From positions 62,001 to 126,000 of the forward strand of contig NZ_WBVO01000002.1 of assembly GCF_008933115.1 (NCBI RefSeq): 64,000 nt of DNA, written 5' to 3'. The notes below the pieces were generated by a model. It worked only from the letters and a program-made list of their open reading frames with translations, did not search any database and had not been told where the DNA came from. Numbering within the stretch: position 1 is the stretch's first letter; the number at the start of each line of letters is the position of its first letter. The translations under genes and the position numbers were made by a program. Below, one piece after another: positions 35,010 to 43,853 of this stretch. Source of the stretch: Phaeocystidibacter luteus. GTDB lineage: Bacteria > Bacteroidota > Bacteroidia > Flavobacteriales > Schleiferiaceae.

Positions 35010-36056
35010 TCAGCCAACGACCCCGGCGTTTTTACCAAATAAGTTCGCCATACGATACAGCAGTCTAGCCCCTACGTTCGCATCCCATTCATCATGCGGA
35101 CCAGGGGCTACCTCATTTAAGTCCATTCCTATAATGGTCTTGCCCGATTCCGAAAGTCGCTCAAACAAGTACATCACTTCTTCTGATTCAAAGCCGCCGG
35201 CTACGGGTGTGCCGGTATGTGGACAAAGCTTCGGGTCCAAACCATCAATATCAAAGCTCACGTAGACCTTTTGCGGTAGCTGAGAGATTATATCATCTAC
35301 TTGCTGTTTCCATGTGGCTCCAGCATATTGTTGATGCTTGAGGTCTCTATCGAAATAGGTTTTTACGCGACCTTCAGAAGCTTCGATCACTTCAACTTCC
35401 TCTTCGCAGTAGTCGCGAATCCCAACTTGAACCAACTTCTTCACATTATCAATCTTCAATGCATTGAACATGATAGAAGCATGTGAGTAGGTAAAGCCTT
35501 CGTAGGCATTTCTCAAGTCTGCGTGTGCGTCAATTTGAAGTATTCCGAACTCGTGCTCTTTGGCGAGGGCTTCCAGGTATCCCAATGGGGTGCTGTGGTC
35601 GCCACCAAGGAGAATAACGCGCTTACCTTCGTTCATCAATTCGGTGGTTCTCTCCTGCACCCAATTGACCATCTTCTTGCACGACTTGTTGATCTTGGCC
35701 AAAAGTTCGTCAGTCGTTTCATCTTCATGTCCAACCTCTACTGCCGACAAATACGCCACGGCTTTGTCGCGGTACTTCCGGTTTTTCTCGATCACCTTTG
35801 GGTCGAGCTTAGCCATGTAGATGCCCATTTTCCAAGCATCCTTCACAAATGGATCATACAAATCCACCTGCTTGGAGGCTTCGAGAATGGCTTCAGGACC
35901 CAAGGCCGTTCCGGCATCATAGCTCACGGTAACCTCCCATGGTACGGGAAGAATCACAATTTCAGCGTCTTTCTGAGAGAATGGAAGCCCAAAAATTCGG
36001 TTCCCAGAAGCGGGACCATTGGGGTCGAACGAATCAATCTTTTCCTGCTTGGTCAT
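35010..36056 (-). CDS. Ureohydrolase (arginase/agmatinase/formimidoylglutamase family)
   Basis: A 348-residue binuclear-manganese hydrolase. Metal-binding motifs are intact: GGDHSTPLG (about 148), DAHADLR (about 171) and SFDIDGLDP (about 262), with SHAS after the second. It would cleave a guanidino or formimino group; agmatinase-like is a fair guess, since Bacteroidota annotate this branch as agmatinase family, but the substrate is not set by sequence alone. Start ATG 36056; the open frame to 36125 would overlap the lamin-tail gene. It follows that gene by 47 bp on the same strand. No leader element is seen. Confidence 0.88.
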   Translation of the reverse strand: MTKQEKIDSFDPNGPASGNRIFGLPFSQKDAEIVILPVPWEVTVSYDAGTALGPEAILEASKQVDLYDPFVKDAWKMGIYMAKLDPKVIEKNRKYRDKAVAYLSAVEVGHEDETTDELLAKINKSCKKMVNWVQERTTELMNEGKRVILLGGDHSTPLGYLEALAKEHEFGILQIDAHADLRNAYEGFTYSHASIMFNALKIDNVKKLVQVGIRDYCEEEVEVIEASEGRVKTYFDRDLKHQQYAGATWKQQVDDIISQLPQKVYVSFDIDGLDPKLCPHTGTPVAGGFESEEVMYLFERLSESGKTIIGMDLNEVAPGPHDEWDANVGARLLYRMANLFGKNAGVVG

Positions 36057-36103
36057 ACAAGAGTTCGGTTTACACAAAAATGGGAAAAGATTTGAAGCTT
36101 CTG

Positions 36104-38521
36104 CTATTTCTGAATCAAAAGACACCCTTGGTGATATACTTCCCTGTATCCGTCCTTGTCCTCCACAATCAACTCAATCAAGTATTGGCCTGTTGGGAGT
36201 GTCTCCCCATTAAGCACACCGAACCAAACGATGGTTTCAAATCCAATGACAACCATACTATTGTGCAATTTACCAAGCTCAATTCCCGCTTTGTTTCGAA
36301 GGGTTATAGTCAGCCTAGAGCCGCTCCACTCCTCAGGAATGTGAATTTTTAGCGGGTGGATTTCGTCGTTCGTGTAGAAGGCGAGGTTATCGAATTTTAA
36401 TCCCGATTCTGCAGATGTGTTTTGCTCATGCCATCCTGGCGTTCCGAAATTATACCGGGCAGCAGAGATGCTCCATTTTCCATTCGATTTGCGTGTCAGA
36501 GTTTTCCCTTCCCGCTCTTCCAAATCCCCATAATCGTCGTTGCTCCATGCTACAGCGTCTATCAGCTTTCCATCTTTCGTGGTTATGCAAACCCCTCCGC
36601 TCGAACTCGGGCTGAATGGCATTTCCGAACTGAGTACGCTCCTTGTGTTTGCCTTTGGATACTCCGCGAACATCGATTTGCTGTGGTATTCCGCCATAAC
36701 TATTACCTCGTTTGGAAGCACAATTTGATTCTTGGGTTCAAGTAGATACAGTTGCTCTATTCCTGTCTTTGCGTCCCACTTTCCGAAACGAAGGTCTCCT
36801 AGTCTAAACGCGGTCTGACCCCTATTTTCAATCTCAATGAAATCGGGCCGATCTGTCATTGTGTTGGGACAAATTTCCGTGACCCACACCTGTGGGACAG
36901 CGCTGTCAAGTGCTTCAATAGTGATGAAACTAGTGTCGAGTTCGCGACCTAGACAGTCCTCTGCACTCAACTCCCACCGCCCATCTTCAGGCCAAGTGAA
37001 GCGCCATGTTCTGCGGTTGAAATCGATTGGAGCCCCAATAAGCGTGTCTATGTTGGAATGAAGTGAAACGGTTTCAACTCTTAAATCGAAGATGATGTGC
37101 AGTGAATCTGCGTGAAACTGTATGGACTGTATTTCGTTCAGAATTTCCTTGCGACTTCCCTCCGGTAGGTTAGCCCGACCAGGTGTCCCGCCCGAGGATG
37201 ATCTTGAACTGCTCCATTTTAGCGGTTCGCTACAGCTGCTGTTTGCGACGTCTTTTTCTAGCGACCAACCGCCGCCTGCTTTCCAGTTTGTGGAGTGCCA
37301 ACTATTCTCGTATTGAACGAAATCGATTGTTTCGGCCCAGTCATCCTTTACCTTAATAATTCCGCTTGTGCGGTTTAGAAAGCTTGCTCGATTCGTGTTT
37401 ATAGCTCCTTCTAGTGGACCATCAGATATCACCAAGTAGCCATTGGGTAGCAAGTTTGTATCGGGCAATTCAATTTGATTTTGATTGATGAATATTGACC
37501 AACCCTGTAAGTTGAGCGGGCCCGATGTGCGGTTTTGCAATTCAATGTACTCCCTTTCAATTTCTACTGGAGGGTCGACATCCGACATAATCTCGGTTAC
37601 CTGTAGAGACCCGCGAGGATGTCGCTCGAGCTCAAAATCATGTGCGCCAATCGGGTTGCCTTCCAAGTCTTTAATTGTGTTTAGGTTGATATGGTATGTA
37701 CCGTCATCCGCGGCTAGATCTCGATAGAGCGTAACCTCCCTGTTGCTTGTGAAAAGCAGTTGCCAGTTCACACCAAACTGATCTACAACCAGACCAGAAT
37801 CCGCATAGCAGCTTTCAGAAAGCTTCAGCCTTACTGATTTGCGATCTATCCATTCGTAGGCAATCAGGGCGGGAGGGATAGTGTCTACAAACGGTTCGCC
37901 TACAACTGAGATATCATCAAAGTAGAACTTGTCTGCTCTAGTCTTGGTGTAATGGCATTCGATTCCGAATTGTGCCGAGGCAAAGACGGAGGAGTCGGGT
38001 ATCTGGATGATGGTCTGCCATCCTAGGCTATCTAGGTTAACTTCTACTACCCACGCAGAGTCTTTATGACGCTCTACACTCCATCCCAAATTGATGCTTG
38101 TATTACCTAAAAGTCCTGGGATAGAGGCGGACAAGACAGTTTCAATTCCAGGTTTAACGTGCAGTAGTTCTATTCGATCTTGTGCATTGCCACCGACGCG
38201 AAGTCGGTATGCTTCTCCTGTTGGGCTTTCACAAAGAATGATGTCGGCATAATTTGAAGTTGATGGATTGAAATCGAGCGCTAACCACCCTGACCAATGC
38301 CCGTGTTGTGAAATGTCGCTAATGGTGTAGATGGATGAGGTGCCACCTGCAGAATCGGAAAGACGCAGAACTCCGTTGGAGGTGTGGCTGAATGCGGCTG
38401 TGTCGCCTGTCCACTGCGGGTTTTGATGAAGGGATGAATCGGAAAATGAATCATACCACGAACTTTGCGCCTGAGCTGCGTAACTTGCAGTCAGGCCCAC
38501 TAATAAATAGAGGGCTTTCAT
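36104..38521 (-). CDS. Secreted protein with two lamin-tail domains
   Basis: An 805-residue secreted protein. Signal peptide (1-18, AAQAQS), a LamG/concanavalin-like beta domain (about 20-210), an Ig-like domain (about 220-300), a first lamin-tail domain (about 308-410, LQVTEIMSDVDPP, EYIELQNRTSGPLNLQGW), a second (about 545-665, VWVTEICPNT, DFIEIENRG), and a C-terminal FlgD/gliding-associated Ig-like end (about 715-805, LPTGQYLIELIVEDKDGY). No type A T9SS signature (YPNP...) is visible at the C-terminus, but the last domain may serve a related purpose. Probably an extracellular or surface protein; partners are unknown. Confidence 0.82.
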   Translation of the reverse strand: MKALYLLVGLTASYAAQAQSSWYDSFSDSSLHQNPQWTGDTAAFSHTSNGVLRLSDSAGGTSSIYTISDISQHGHWSGWLALDFNPSTSNYADIILCESPTGEAYRLRVGGNAQDRIELLHVKPGIETVLSASIPGLLGNTSINLGWSVERHKDSAWVVEVNLDSLGWQTIIQIPDSSVFASAQFGIECHYTKTRADKFYFDDISVVGEPFVDTIPPALIAYEWIDRKSVRLKLSESCYADSGLVVDQFGVNWQLLFTSNREVTLYRDLAADDGTYHINLNTIKDLEGNPIGAHDFELERHPRGSLQVTEIMSDVDPPVEIEREYIELQNRTSGPLNLQGWSIFINQNQIELPDTNLLPNGYLVISDGPLEGAINTNRASFLNRTSGIIKVKDDWAETIDFVQYENSWHSTNWKAGGGWSLEKDVANSSCSEPLKWSSSRSSSGGTPGRANLPEGSRKEILNEIQSIQFHADSLHIIFDLRVETVSLHSNIDTLIGAPIDFNRRTWRFTWPEDGRWELSAEDCLGRELDTSFITIEALDSAVPQVWVTEICPNTMTDRPDFIEIENRGQTAFRLGDLRFGKWDAKTGIEQLYLLEPKNQIVLPNEVIVMAEYHSKSMFAEYPKANTRSVLSSEMPFSPSSSGGVCITTKDGKLIDAVAWSNDDYGDLEEREGKTLTRKSNGKWSISAARYNFGTPGWHEQNTSAESGLKFDNLAFYTNDEIHPLKIHIPEEWSGSRLTITLRNKAGIELGKLHNSMVVIGFETIVWFGVLNGETLPTGQYLIELIVEDKDGYREVYHQGCLLIQK

Positions 38522-38543
38522 GTGAAAAAAAGGTTGGTTTGGT

Positions 38544-38551
38544 TAAATTTG
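38544..38551 (+). promoter_or_regulatory. -7 element of asd
   Basis: TAAATTTG, 30 bp before the ATG at 38582. It argues against a GTG start at 38522, which would lie upstream of it. Confidence 0.5.
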
Positions 38552-38581
38552 CCACCTGAAATTACAAAATCTCACAAAGAA

Positions 38582-39559
38582 ATGCGCGTTGCTGTAGTTG
38601 GTGCCACCGGAATGGTTGGCGAGGTGATGTTGAAAGTGTTGGAAGCGAGAAACTTCCCAGTTACAGAATTAATTCCAGCCGCTTCGGTGAGGTCAGTTGG
38701 AAAGACTGTAAAATTCAAAGGCGAGGATGTGAAAGTAGTTTCCCTTCCGGATGCCGTAGCCGCAAAAGCCGATATCGCACTTTTCTCAGCTGGGGGTGAC
38801 GTTTCCAAAGCCTGGGCGCCAAAATTTGCAGAGGCAGGCACACGCGTAATCGACAATAGTTCTGCCTGGCGTATGGAGCCAGGAATTCCATTGGTTGTTC
38901 CAGAGATTAACGGGAGCTCTATCAAGGCTGATGACATGATTATCGCCAACCCGAACTGCTCCACCATTCAACTCGTAATGGTGCTCAAGCCCTTGCACGA
39001 GCGCTATGGCATTCGCCGTGTAATTGTGAGTACCTATCAGAGTATCACCGGCACAGGGGTTAAGGCGGTTGAGCAGTTGAACAATGAACGCAACGGGGTG
39101 GAGGGCGAAATGGCCTATCCATATCCAATCGATAAGAATTGTCTTCCTCATTGTGACGTGTTTACCGACAATGGCTATACCAAGGAGGAGATGAAGATGA
39201 CCCGCGAAACGGTTAAAATTCTCGAAGATGATTCTGTAATGGTTTCGGCAACGGCCGTGCGTGTTCCGGTGCAAGGAGGTCACAGCGAGTCTGTGAATAT
39301 CGAATTCAATCAAAAGCCTTCCATTCCTGAAATTCGTCAGATAATGCAAGCCACTCCGGGAGTGACGCTTCAAGACAATCCAGATGTAAACGTCTATCCA
39401 ATGCCGCGCTTCGCGGAGGGGAAAGACGATGTATTTGTGGGCAGAATACGTTCCGATTACTCCAATGAGAATGCTATCAACTGCTGGATTGTTTCGGATA
39501 ACCTTCGCAAGGGTGCCGCTACGAATGCAGTTCAAATTGCAGAGCTCTTCGTAAAGTAG
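38582..39559 (+). CDS. asd: Aspartate-semialdehyde dehydrogenase
   Basis: A 325-residue NADPH-dependent enzyme converting aspartyl phosphate to the semialdehyde, at the branch to Lys/DAP, Thr and Met. Rossmann motif VVGATGMVGEVML at the N-terminus, nucleophile Cys in NPNCSTIQLV (about residue 128), STYQSITGTGVKAVEQL, and VPVQGGHSESVNIEF near 235. Length is normal for Asd. Start ATG 38582 fits the family; the upstream GTG frame adds 20 residues unlike it. Divergent from the lamin-tail gene, with a TAAATTTG element at 38544. Confidence 0.96.
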   Translation: MRVAVVGATGMVGEVMLKVLEARNFPVTELIPAASVRSVGKTVKFKGEDVKVVSLPDAVAAKADIALFSAGGDVSKAWAPKFAEAGTRVIDNSSAWRMEPGIPLVVPEINGSSIKADDMIIANPNCSTIQLVMVLKPLHERYGIRRVIVSTYQSITGTGVKAVEQLNNERNGVEGEMAYPYPIDKNCLPHCDVFTDNGYTKEEMKMTRETVKILEDDSVMVSATAVRVPVQGGHSESVNIEFNQKPSIPEIRQIMQATPGVTLQDNPDVNVYPMPRFAEGKDDVFVGRIRSDYSNENAINCWIVSDNLRKGAATNAVQIAELFVK

Positions 39560-39646
39560 AAAGCGGGCGAAATCATAAAAGAAAGTTAGGGCTGTAAGAA
39601 ACCTTATGGCGGCTCGTCTCGTTAATTGAATCAAGAAGAATGAGCT

Positions 39647-40237
39647 ATGGGACGACTATCTATTGTACTTTCAACTTTAGCAATGGTATTAATGGCTTGC
39701 AAGAGTGAGCCAACTCAACCAATTGCATCAACAATGAATTCAGAAATGAGCGAGGAAACAGCAGTTGCGATTTACGCCTCAGGATGCTTCTGGGGGACTG
39801 AATATTACATGAAACGCCAAGAAGGCGTTATCTCGACCACCGTGGGTTACACGGGTGGACATGTGGACAATCCTACGTATCAAGAGGTTTGTTCAAAAAC
39901 TACCGGTCATTACGAAGCCGTAAAGGTGGAGTACGACCCATCTATCGTATCCTACGAAGAATTGACCCGCCTCTTCTTCGAAACACACGATCCTACACAA
40001 GCAAACGGTCAGGGTCCAGATATCGGTCCGCAATACCGCAGCGCCATTTTCGTGGCAAATGATTCAGAACGCGAAATCGCCGAAGATCTCATTGGCATTC
40101 TCGAGGCTAAAGGTCTAGACATTGCCACCGAGGTCAAGGACGCAGCCACTTTTTGGGACGCCGAAGGATACCATCAAGATTATTACGACAATAAGGGAGG
40201 AACGCCGTATTGTCACGGGTATCGGAAGTTGTTTTAA
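39647..40237 (+). CDS. msrA: Peptide-methionine (S)-S-oxide reductase, lipoprotein form
   Basis: A 196-residue MsrA that reduces Met-S-sulfoxide in proteins. Catalytic GCFWGTEYYM (about 45-54), GYTGGHVDNPTY, GHYEAVKVEYDP and YRSAIF are present; a C-terminal Cys (PYCHGYRKLF) can resolve the sulfenic acid. The first 18 residues form a lipoprotein signal (LAMVLMAC), so this MsrA should act in the periplasm, tethered to a membrane, rather than in the cytosol. Single gene; a heptamer-type repeat spacer lies downstream. Confidence 0.94.
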   Translation: MGRLSIVLSTLAMVLMACKSEPTQPIASTMNSEMSEETAVAIYASGCFWGTEYYMKRQEGVISTTVGYTGGHVDNPTYQEVCSKTTGHYEAVKVEYDPSIVSYEELTRLFFETHDPTQANGQGPDIGPQYRSAIFVANDSEREIAEDLIGILEAKGLDIATEVKDAATFWDAEGYHQDYYDNKGGTPYCHGYRKLF

Positions 40238-40238
40238 G

Positions 40239-40340
40239 ATTAAAGGCGAAAGGCTAGAGGCAATAGTATTCAGGCTAGAAGGGAAAGCGCCATTGGCATA
40301 AAATTCCTTCAGAGCCTCAAGCCTCAAACCTCAAGCCTTT
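40239..40340. repeat. Facing heptamer-type arrays after msrA
   Basis: The plus strand starts with GGCGAAA GGCTAGA GGC (about 40245-40262). About 60 bp on, the minus strand reads GGCTTGA GGTTTGA GGCTTGA (about 40336-40316). Both fit the GGCNNNA scheme of the arrays at 21511 and 33161, and the two arms partly complement each other. Confidence 0.6.
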
Positions 40341-40387
40341 TACCCACTACCTGAACTTCACCCTATTTTCATACTAAAACCGCCCAC

Positions 40388-41374
40388 ATGGAATACCGCA
40401 ACCTAGGAAAATCCGGACTTCGAGTTTCAGAATTTAGCTTTGGATCTTGGATCACTTTTGGAAATCAAATCGGCGATAATACGTCGGAGGAATTGTTGAA
40501 AATGGCGTACGACGCCGGCGTCAACTTCTTCGATAACGCTGAGGTTTATGCCAATGGCCAAAGTGAAATCGTCATGGGCGAAATCCTCAAGAAGATGGGT
40601 TGGGACCGCGATAGCTACATCGTGTCGTCAAAAGTATATTTCGGGAAAGGGGGTCATTTACCTACTCAAAAAGGGCTGAATCGCAAGCACGTAGTTGAGG
40701 CTTGCGATGCTGCGCTGCAACGACTTCAAGTCGATTACCTCGACCTTTATTTCTGTCACCGTCCGGATAAGAGTGTACCCATGGCCGAGACAGTTTGGAC
40801 CATGCACAACTTGATTCAGCAAGGAAAAATCTTGTACTGGGGCATAAGCGAATGGTCGGCCCAAGAAATCATGGAAGCGCACATGGTAGCGGAGCGTTAC
40901 AACCTTATTGGTCCAACCATGGAACAACCGCAGTACAACATGCTGCATCGCGATAAGGTAGAGGTGGAGTTCAAACAGATTTATAAGACTGTCGGACTCG
41001 GAACCACGATTTGGAGTCCGCTTGCTTCAGGTGTTCTCACTGGAAAGTACAGCAAAGGCATTCCGAGTGATTCAAGATTAAATAGGGAGGAACTCAGCTG
41101 GTTGAAGGACCAACGTGTGGTTGACGAGACGCTTTCGAAGGTAGATAAGATGGTTGCTTTTGCGAATGACGAACTCGGCATTAGTGGTCACCATCTGGCA
41201 CTTCTCTGGTGTTGGAAGAACCCGAATGTCAGCACCGTTATTTTGGGCGCGAGCAAGACCTCTCAGCTGGAGGATAACTTGAAAGTTCTCGAGCTCAAGG
41301 ATAAGATCACGGACGATGTTATGGCGAAGGTAGAAGAGATTCTCGACAATGCACCAGAGCACCCGATGTGGTGA
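40388..41374 (+). CDS. Aldo/keto reductase (Kv-beta-like branch)
   Basis: A 328-residue TIM-barrel NADPH oxidoreductase. The catalytic tetrad region is present: FFDNAEVYANGQSE (Asp and Tyr, about 48-54), SSKVYFGKGG (Lys, about 79) and LYFCHRPD (His, about 120). The phosphate/NADP-binding end TVILGASKTSQLEDNLKVLE is near 285. The pattern GKSGLRVSEFSFGSWITFGNQI matches voltage-gated potassium channel beta-subunit-like AKRs, which are soluble in bacteria. The substrate is unknown. It precedes 3-hydroxyanthranilate dioxygenase by 52 bp; a shared operon is possible but unproven. Confidence 0.9.
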   Translation: MEYRNLGKSGLRVSEFSFGSWITFGNQIGDNTSEELLKMAYDAGVNFFDNAEVYANGQSEIVMGEILKKMGWDRDSYIVSSKVYFGKGGHLPTQKGLNRKHVVEACDAALQRLQVDYLDLYFCHRPDKSVPMAETVWTMHNLIQQGKILYWGISEWSAQEIMEAHMVAERYNLIGPTMEQPQYNMLHRDKVEVEFKQIYKTVGLGTTIWSPLASGVLTGKYSKGIPSDSRLNREELSWLKDQRVVDETLSKVDKMVAFANDELGISGHHLALLWCWKNPNVSTVILGASKTSQLEDNLKVLELKDKITDDVMAKVEEILDNAPEHPMW

Positions 41375-41426
41375 TTAGAATGTATTTCTTGCCTAAATTG
41401 CACGTTGAACACATAACCTCTTCATC

Positions 41427-41957
41427 ATGGCAATTCGCGGTCCCTTCAATTTCAATAAATGGCTAGATGAGAATAGAGATAAGCTCAAGCCACCTGTGGG
41501 GAACAAGAACCTCTATCCGGAAGGAGAGGATTACATTGTGATGGTAGTTGCTGGTCCAAACGCCCGCAAAGACTACCACTACAACGAAACCGAGGAGTGG
41601 TTCTTCCAGCTCGAAGGCGAAATTACCGTTCGAATTCAAGAGGATGGCGAGCCGCGTGACATCCACCTCGGTCCAGGTGACATGTTCTTGTGTCCGGCCA
41701 ACGTGCCTCATAGCCCCATGCGTAAAGAGGGAAGCATCGGCCTCGTGGTAGAGCGCGTTAGGAAAGGAACAGATTATAAGGATGGCCTACTTTGGTTCTG
41801 CGACAACTGCAACAACAAGCTGCACGAAACCTATTTCCCGCTTCTAGATATTGAATCCGATTTCCTTCCTCGATTCAAGGAATTCTACGCCTCAGAAGAG
41901 AAGCGCACGTGTGATAACTGCGGACATGTAATGGAAACGGATCCGAGATTCGTTTAG
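41427..41957 (+). CDS. 3-hydroxyanthranilate 3,4-dioxygenase
   Basis: A 176-residue cupin iron(II) enzyme opening the ring of 3-hydroxyanthranilate to 2-amino-3-carboxymuconate semialdehyde (ACMS). Iron ligands lie in DYHYNETEEWFFQ (His and Glu, about 50 and 56) and PANVPHSPMR (His, about 94). The C-terminal rubredoxin-like site has two Cys pairs (FCDNC and TCDNC), as in bacterial 3-HAO enzymes. The product is the substrate of the decarboxylase encoded at 44510, 2.5 kb downstream. Its TAG stop overlaps the stop of the convergent gene (TTAG, 41954-41957), and a GGAGGC-type hairpin (41956-41973) spans the junction. Confidence 0.95.
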   Translation: MAIRGPFNFNKWLDENRDKLKPPVGNKNLYPEGEDYIVMVVAGPNARKDYHYNETEEWFFQLEGEITVRIQEDGEPRDIHLGPGDMFLCPANVPHSPMRKEGSIGLVVERVRKGTDYKDGLLWFCDNCNNKLHETYFPLLDIESDFLPRFKEFYASEEKRTCDNCGHVMETDPRFV

Positions 41958-42373
41958 GAGGCCTTCGCCTCCTCGAGCCACTGAATGACGGCCGGGTCAG
42001 TCGATTGAATGACGCCATCATCGAATGTGTTGTACTTCACTTCGATGATCTGCTTTGGCTGGCCGAAGAAGCGTTCCAATTTCGTCGTGTCGCGAATCTT
42101 GAAACTTCGAACTTTTGTTTTTTCGATTTTGACGTGAAGCATCGCTCCACTTCGAACTGTCATTTCGTTGTCTGTAAGCGTAATCTTTTCCATACGTGTT
42201 CCCGTGTATAGAAAGAAAGCGCTGCCACCGCATATCACCAACGTGGGAATAAAATCGGCCCAGTTGAACTCTGACATCCCAATGAGGGTGAATGTTTGAG
42301 AGAGTAGTAATGTTATGGCTAAAATGAAAACTGTTTTTACTCTGAACTTAGTTCGAATAACTTTCTCTTTCAT
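41954..42373 (-). CDS. Small membrane protein with PH-like domain
   Basis: A 139-residue protein: two transmembrane helices (about 13-30 and 40-58) and a ~75-residue strand-rich domain (MEKITLTDNEMTVRSGAMLHVKIEKTKVRSFKIRD). The helix and strand order is similar to the proteins at 20881 and 43284-44504, though the GLRLGKW motif is not present. Function unknown. Its start overlaps the stop of the TPR gene by 4 bp (42370-42373), so they are co-translated. The last codons form half of a hairpin at the junction with 3-HAO. Confidence 0.72.
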   Translation of the reverse strand: MKEKVIRTKFRVKTVFILAITLLLSQTFTLIGMSEFNWADFIPTLVICGGSAFFLYTGTRMEKITLTDNEMTVRSGAMLHVKIEKTKVRSFKIRDTTKLERFFGQPKQIIEVKYNTFDDGVIQSTDPAVIQWLEEAKAS

Positions 42374-43287
42374 TCCTGTTCTCCTATAAACTGAATTTGT
42401 GCTTTTGCATATTCGATTGTAGTAGAATCGTCGCTTGTAAGCAGCTTTTCGTAATAGCTTTTAGACTCTGAAAGCTGGCTCATTTGAAGGTAAAGGTATC
42501 CAAGGTTCCCAAGGGTTACTTCATCGGTTTCGTCGATGTCGTACGCCTCAAGAAGTGCCTTCTCTGCTTTTTCCAAATCGCCTTCGAGGAACCATAGTAC
42601 GCCGAGGTCGTTGGCAAAAGAGGTGTTCTCTGGGTAGCTTTCCTTGGCCTTTAGAATGATGCCTTCTGCCACGGATGGTTCAACGGCATCTGTAGTTGCT
42701 AAAGTGCCCAAATAGTCCTGGAAGCTCTCCGTGAAAAATTGCTCTTGATCCCCTTCTAGTAATTGACCGTCGCTCCACAACCACTCTCCGTTGTAGTCTG
42801 AGTCCAGTTCCAAAATCTTTTCCAGATAGGCTACATGCTCTTGGTACATCCCAGCTTCGTAGAGCACATATGCCTTGCCAAAATGCATGTCTAGGCGTTT
42901 TGGAAACAATTCGATTCCACGATTGATGTATCCTAAACCTTTGGTAATCAACGCTTCATCAAAAACGATTTTGCTGTACATATATCCCGCTGAATTCCCT
43001 GCCGAATCCGTGATGGCGTAGGCCTCACGCCCATCTGAAGGTGGGGTGAGTGAGAACTGCGAGACTTCTTCTTGGCTTGCGTGGAAGTAGAAGTTAAAGG
43101 CGGAAACGAGCATTTCGGGGTCGTTCGGACTGGCCGATTCCCAAGCTCTAAGAATAGGTAGTGCTAGGTGAACGGACGAGTCGGAATAAAACGCCGCATC
43201 AAAGCGCTCTTTGTATGTCTGGGCGGCTAATGTTGCCGAAATTAACAGGGTTGAAATCAGGATACTAAGTCTCATCTTCATATTCAT
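42370..43287 (-). CDS. Secreted TPR-like protein
   Basis: A 305-residue protein with a signal peptide (1-21, SATLAAQ) and several TPR-like helical pairs in its C-terminal half (SFANDLGVLWFLEGDLEKAEKALLEAYDID, TLGNLGYLYLQMSQLSESKSYYEKLL). Periplasmic scaffold or partner of the neighbouring membrane proteins is an inference. It overlaps both neighbours by 4 bp, so the three genes 43823 to 41954 are translationally coupled. No enzymatic motif is seen. Confidence 0.8.
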   Translation of the reverse strand: MNMKMRLSILISTLLISATLAAQTYKERFDAAFYSDSSVHLALPILRAWESASPNDPEMLVSAFNFYFHASQEEVSQFSLTPPSDGREAYAITDSAGNSAGYMYSKIVFDEALITKGLGYINRGIELFPKRLDMHFGKAYVLYEAGMYQEHVAYLEKILELDSDYNGEWLWSDGQLLEGDQEQFFTESFQDYLGTLATTDAVEPSVAEGIILKAKESYPENTSFANDLGVLWFLEGDLEKAEKALLEAYDIDETDEVTLGNLGYLYLQMSQLSESKSYYEKLLTSDDSTTIEYAKAQIQFIGEQE

Positions 43288-43823
43288 CTACGTTCTCTCA
43301 ACACTCGCTTGGGAGTGTAGGTAGTCTCCTCGAAACGGAAGTGCCTCTGGAGGTCTTTCATAATCTTCTCAGCGACCTCCTTTTCGGGTGTCCACATGAG
43401 GTAATATTTCTGCTTCTTGTCTGCCGAAAACAGGAACAACTCATAAACCATGCTGGAATTGCCATCGCTCATTCCTCGCTGGTTGGAGAACTGATACTTC
43501 TTCGTAATCAAACAAATATCTGTGAGAGGTTCAATTTTACGCCACTTCCCTAGTCTAAGCCCAAATACGTGATTGTGGGTTCGCATCTTTTTTTCTCGGA
43601 TGTCGAACTGAACCTTTGTTCTGGTGGTCTTAATCAACAATCCAAGAAGCCCGGTTGCACCGGCAACAATCTGAAGTTGCGTAGCGTCAAAGGTGAGGTT
43701 CTCGAGCAAGTAGGGCAGCGCCAAAAGGCCTAGGGCAACTAGCAATACGATATTGGCCGTAAAGCTAAACCTGCCTGCGGTCGCGTCGCGAACAAATTCA
43801 ATATAGTCTCCGTGATCTTCCAT
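43284..43823 (-). CDS. Small membrane protein, GLRLGKW family
   Basis: A 179-residue protein with two transmembrane helices (about 22-40 and 47-64) and a C-terminal strand-rich domain. The block TRTKVQFDIREKKMRT to FGLRLGKW (about 67-95) is clearly related to that of the next upstream gene (TRTQILPEAGRIRS to LGLRLGKW), so they are paralogues. The end is basic (KRVLRERR). Possible PH-like fold; function unknown. A TATATTCG element (43840-43833, minus strand) lies 9 bp before its start, so it may begin its own transcript. Confidence 0.75.
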   Translation of the reverse strand: MEDHGDYIEFVRDATAGRFSFTANIVLLVALGLLALPYLLENLTFDATQLQIVAGATGLLGLLIKTTRTKVQFDIREKKMRTHNHVFGLRLGKWRKIEPLTDICLITKKYQFSNQRGMSDGNSSMVYELFLFSADKKQKYYLMWTPEKEVAEKIMKDLQRHFRFEETTYTPKRVLRERR

Positions 43824-43832
43824 TCTGAAGCC

Positions 43833-43840
43833 CGAATATA
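43833..43840 (-). promoter_or_regulatory. -7 element before the 43823 gene
   Basis: TATATTCG on the minus strand, 9 bp before the ATG. Confidence 0.45.
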
Positions 43841-43853
43841 CGCCGACAAAATT

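Noticed and set aside
36104-38521. T9SS type A cargo
   Set aside because: The C-terminus lacks the YPNP and GxYxxxI pattern of the other three; described as lamin-tail protein only.
38786-39634. 282-codon minus-strand frame inside asd
   Set aside because: Antisense to asd over nearly its whole length; the translated product has no recognisable motif.
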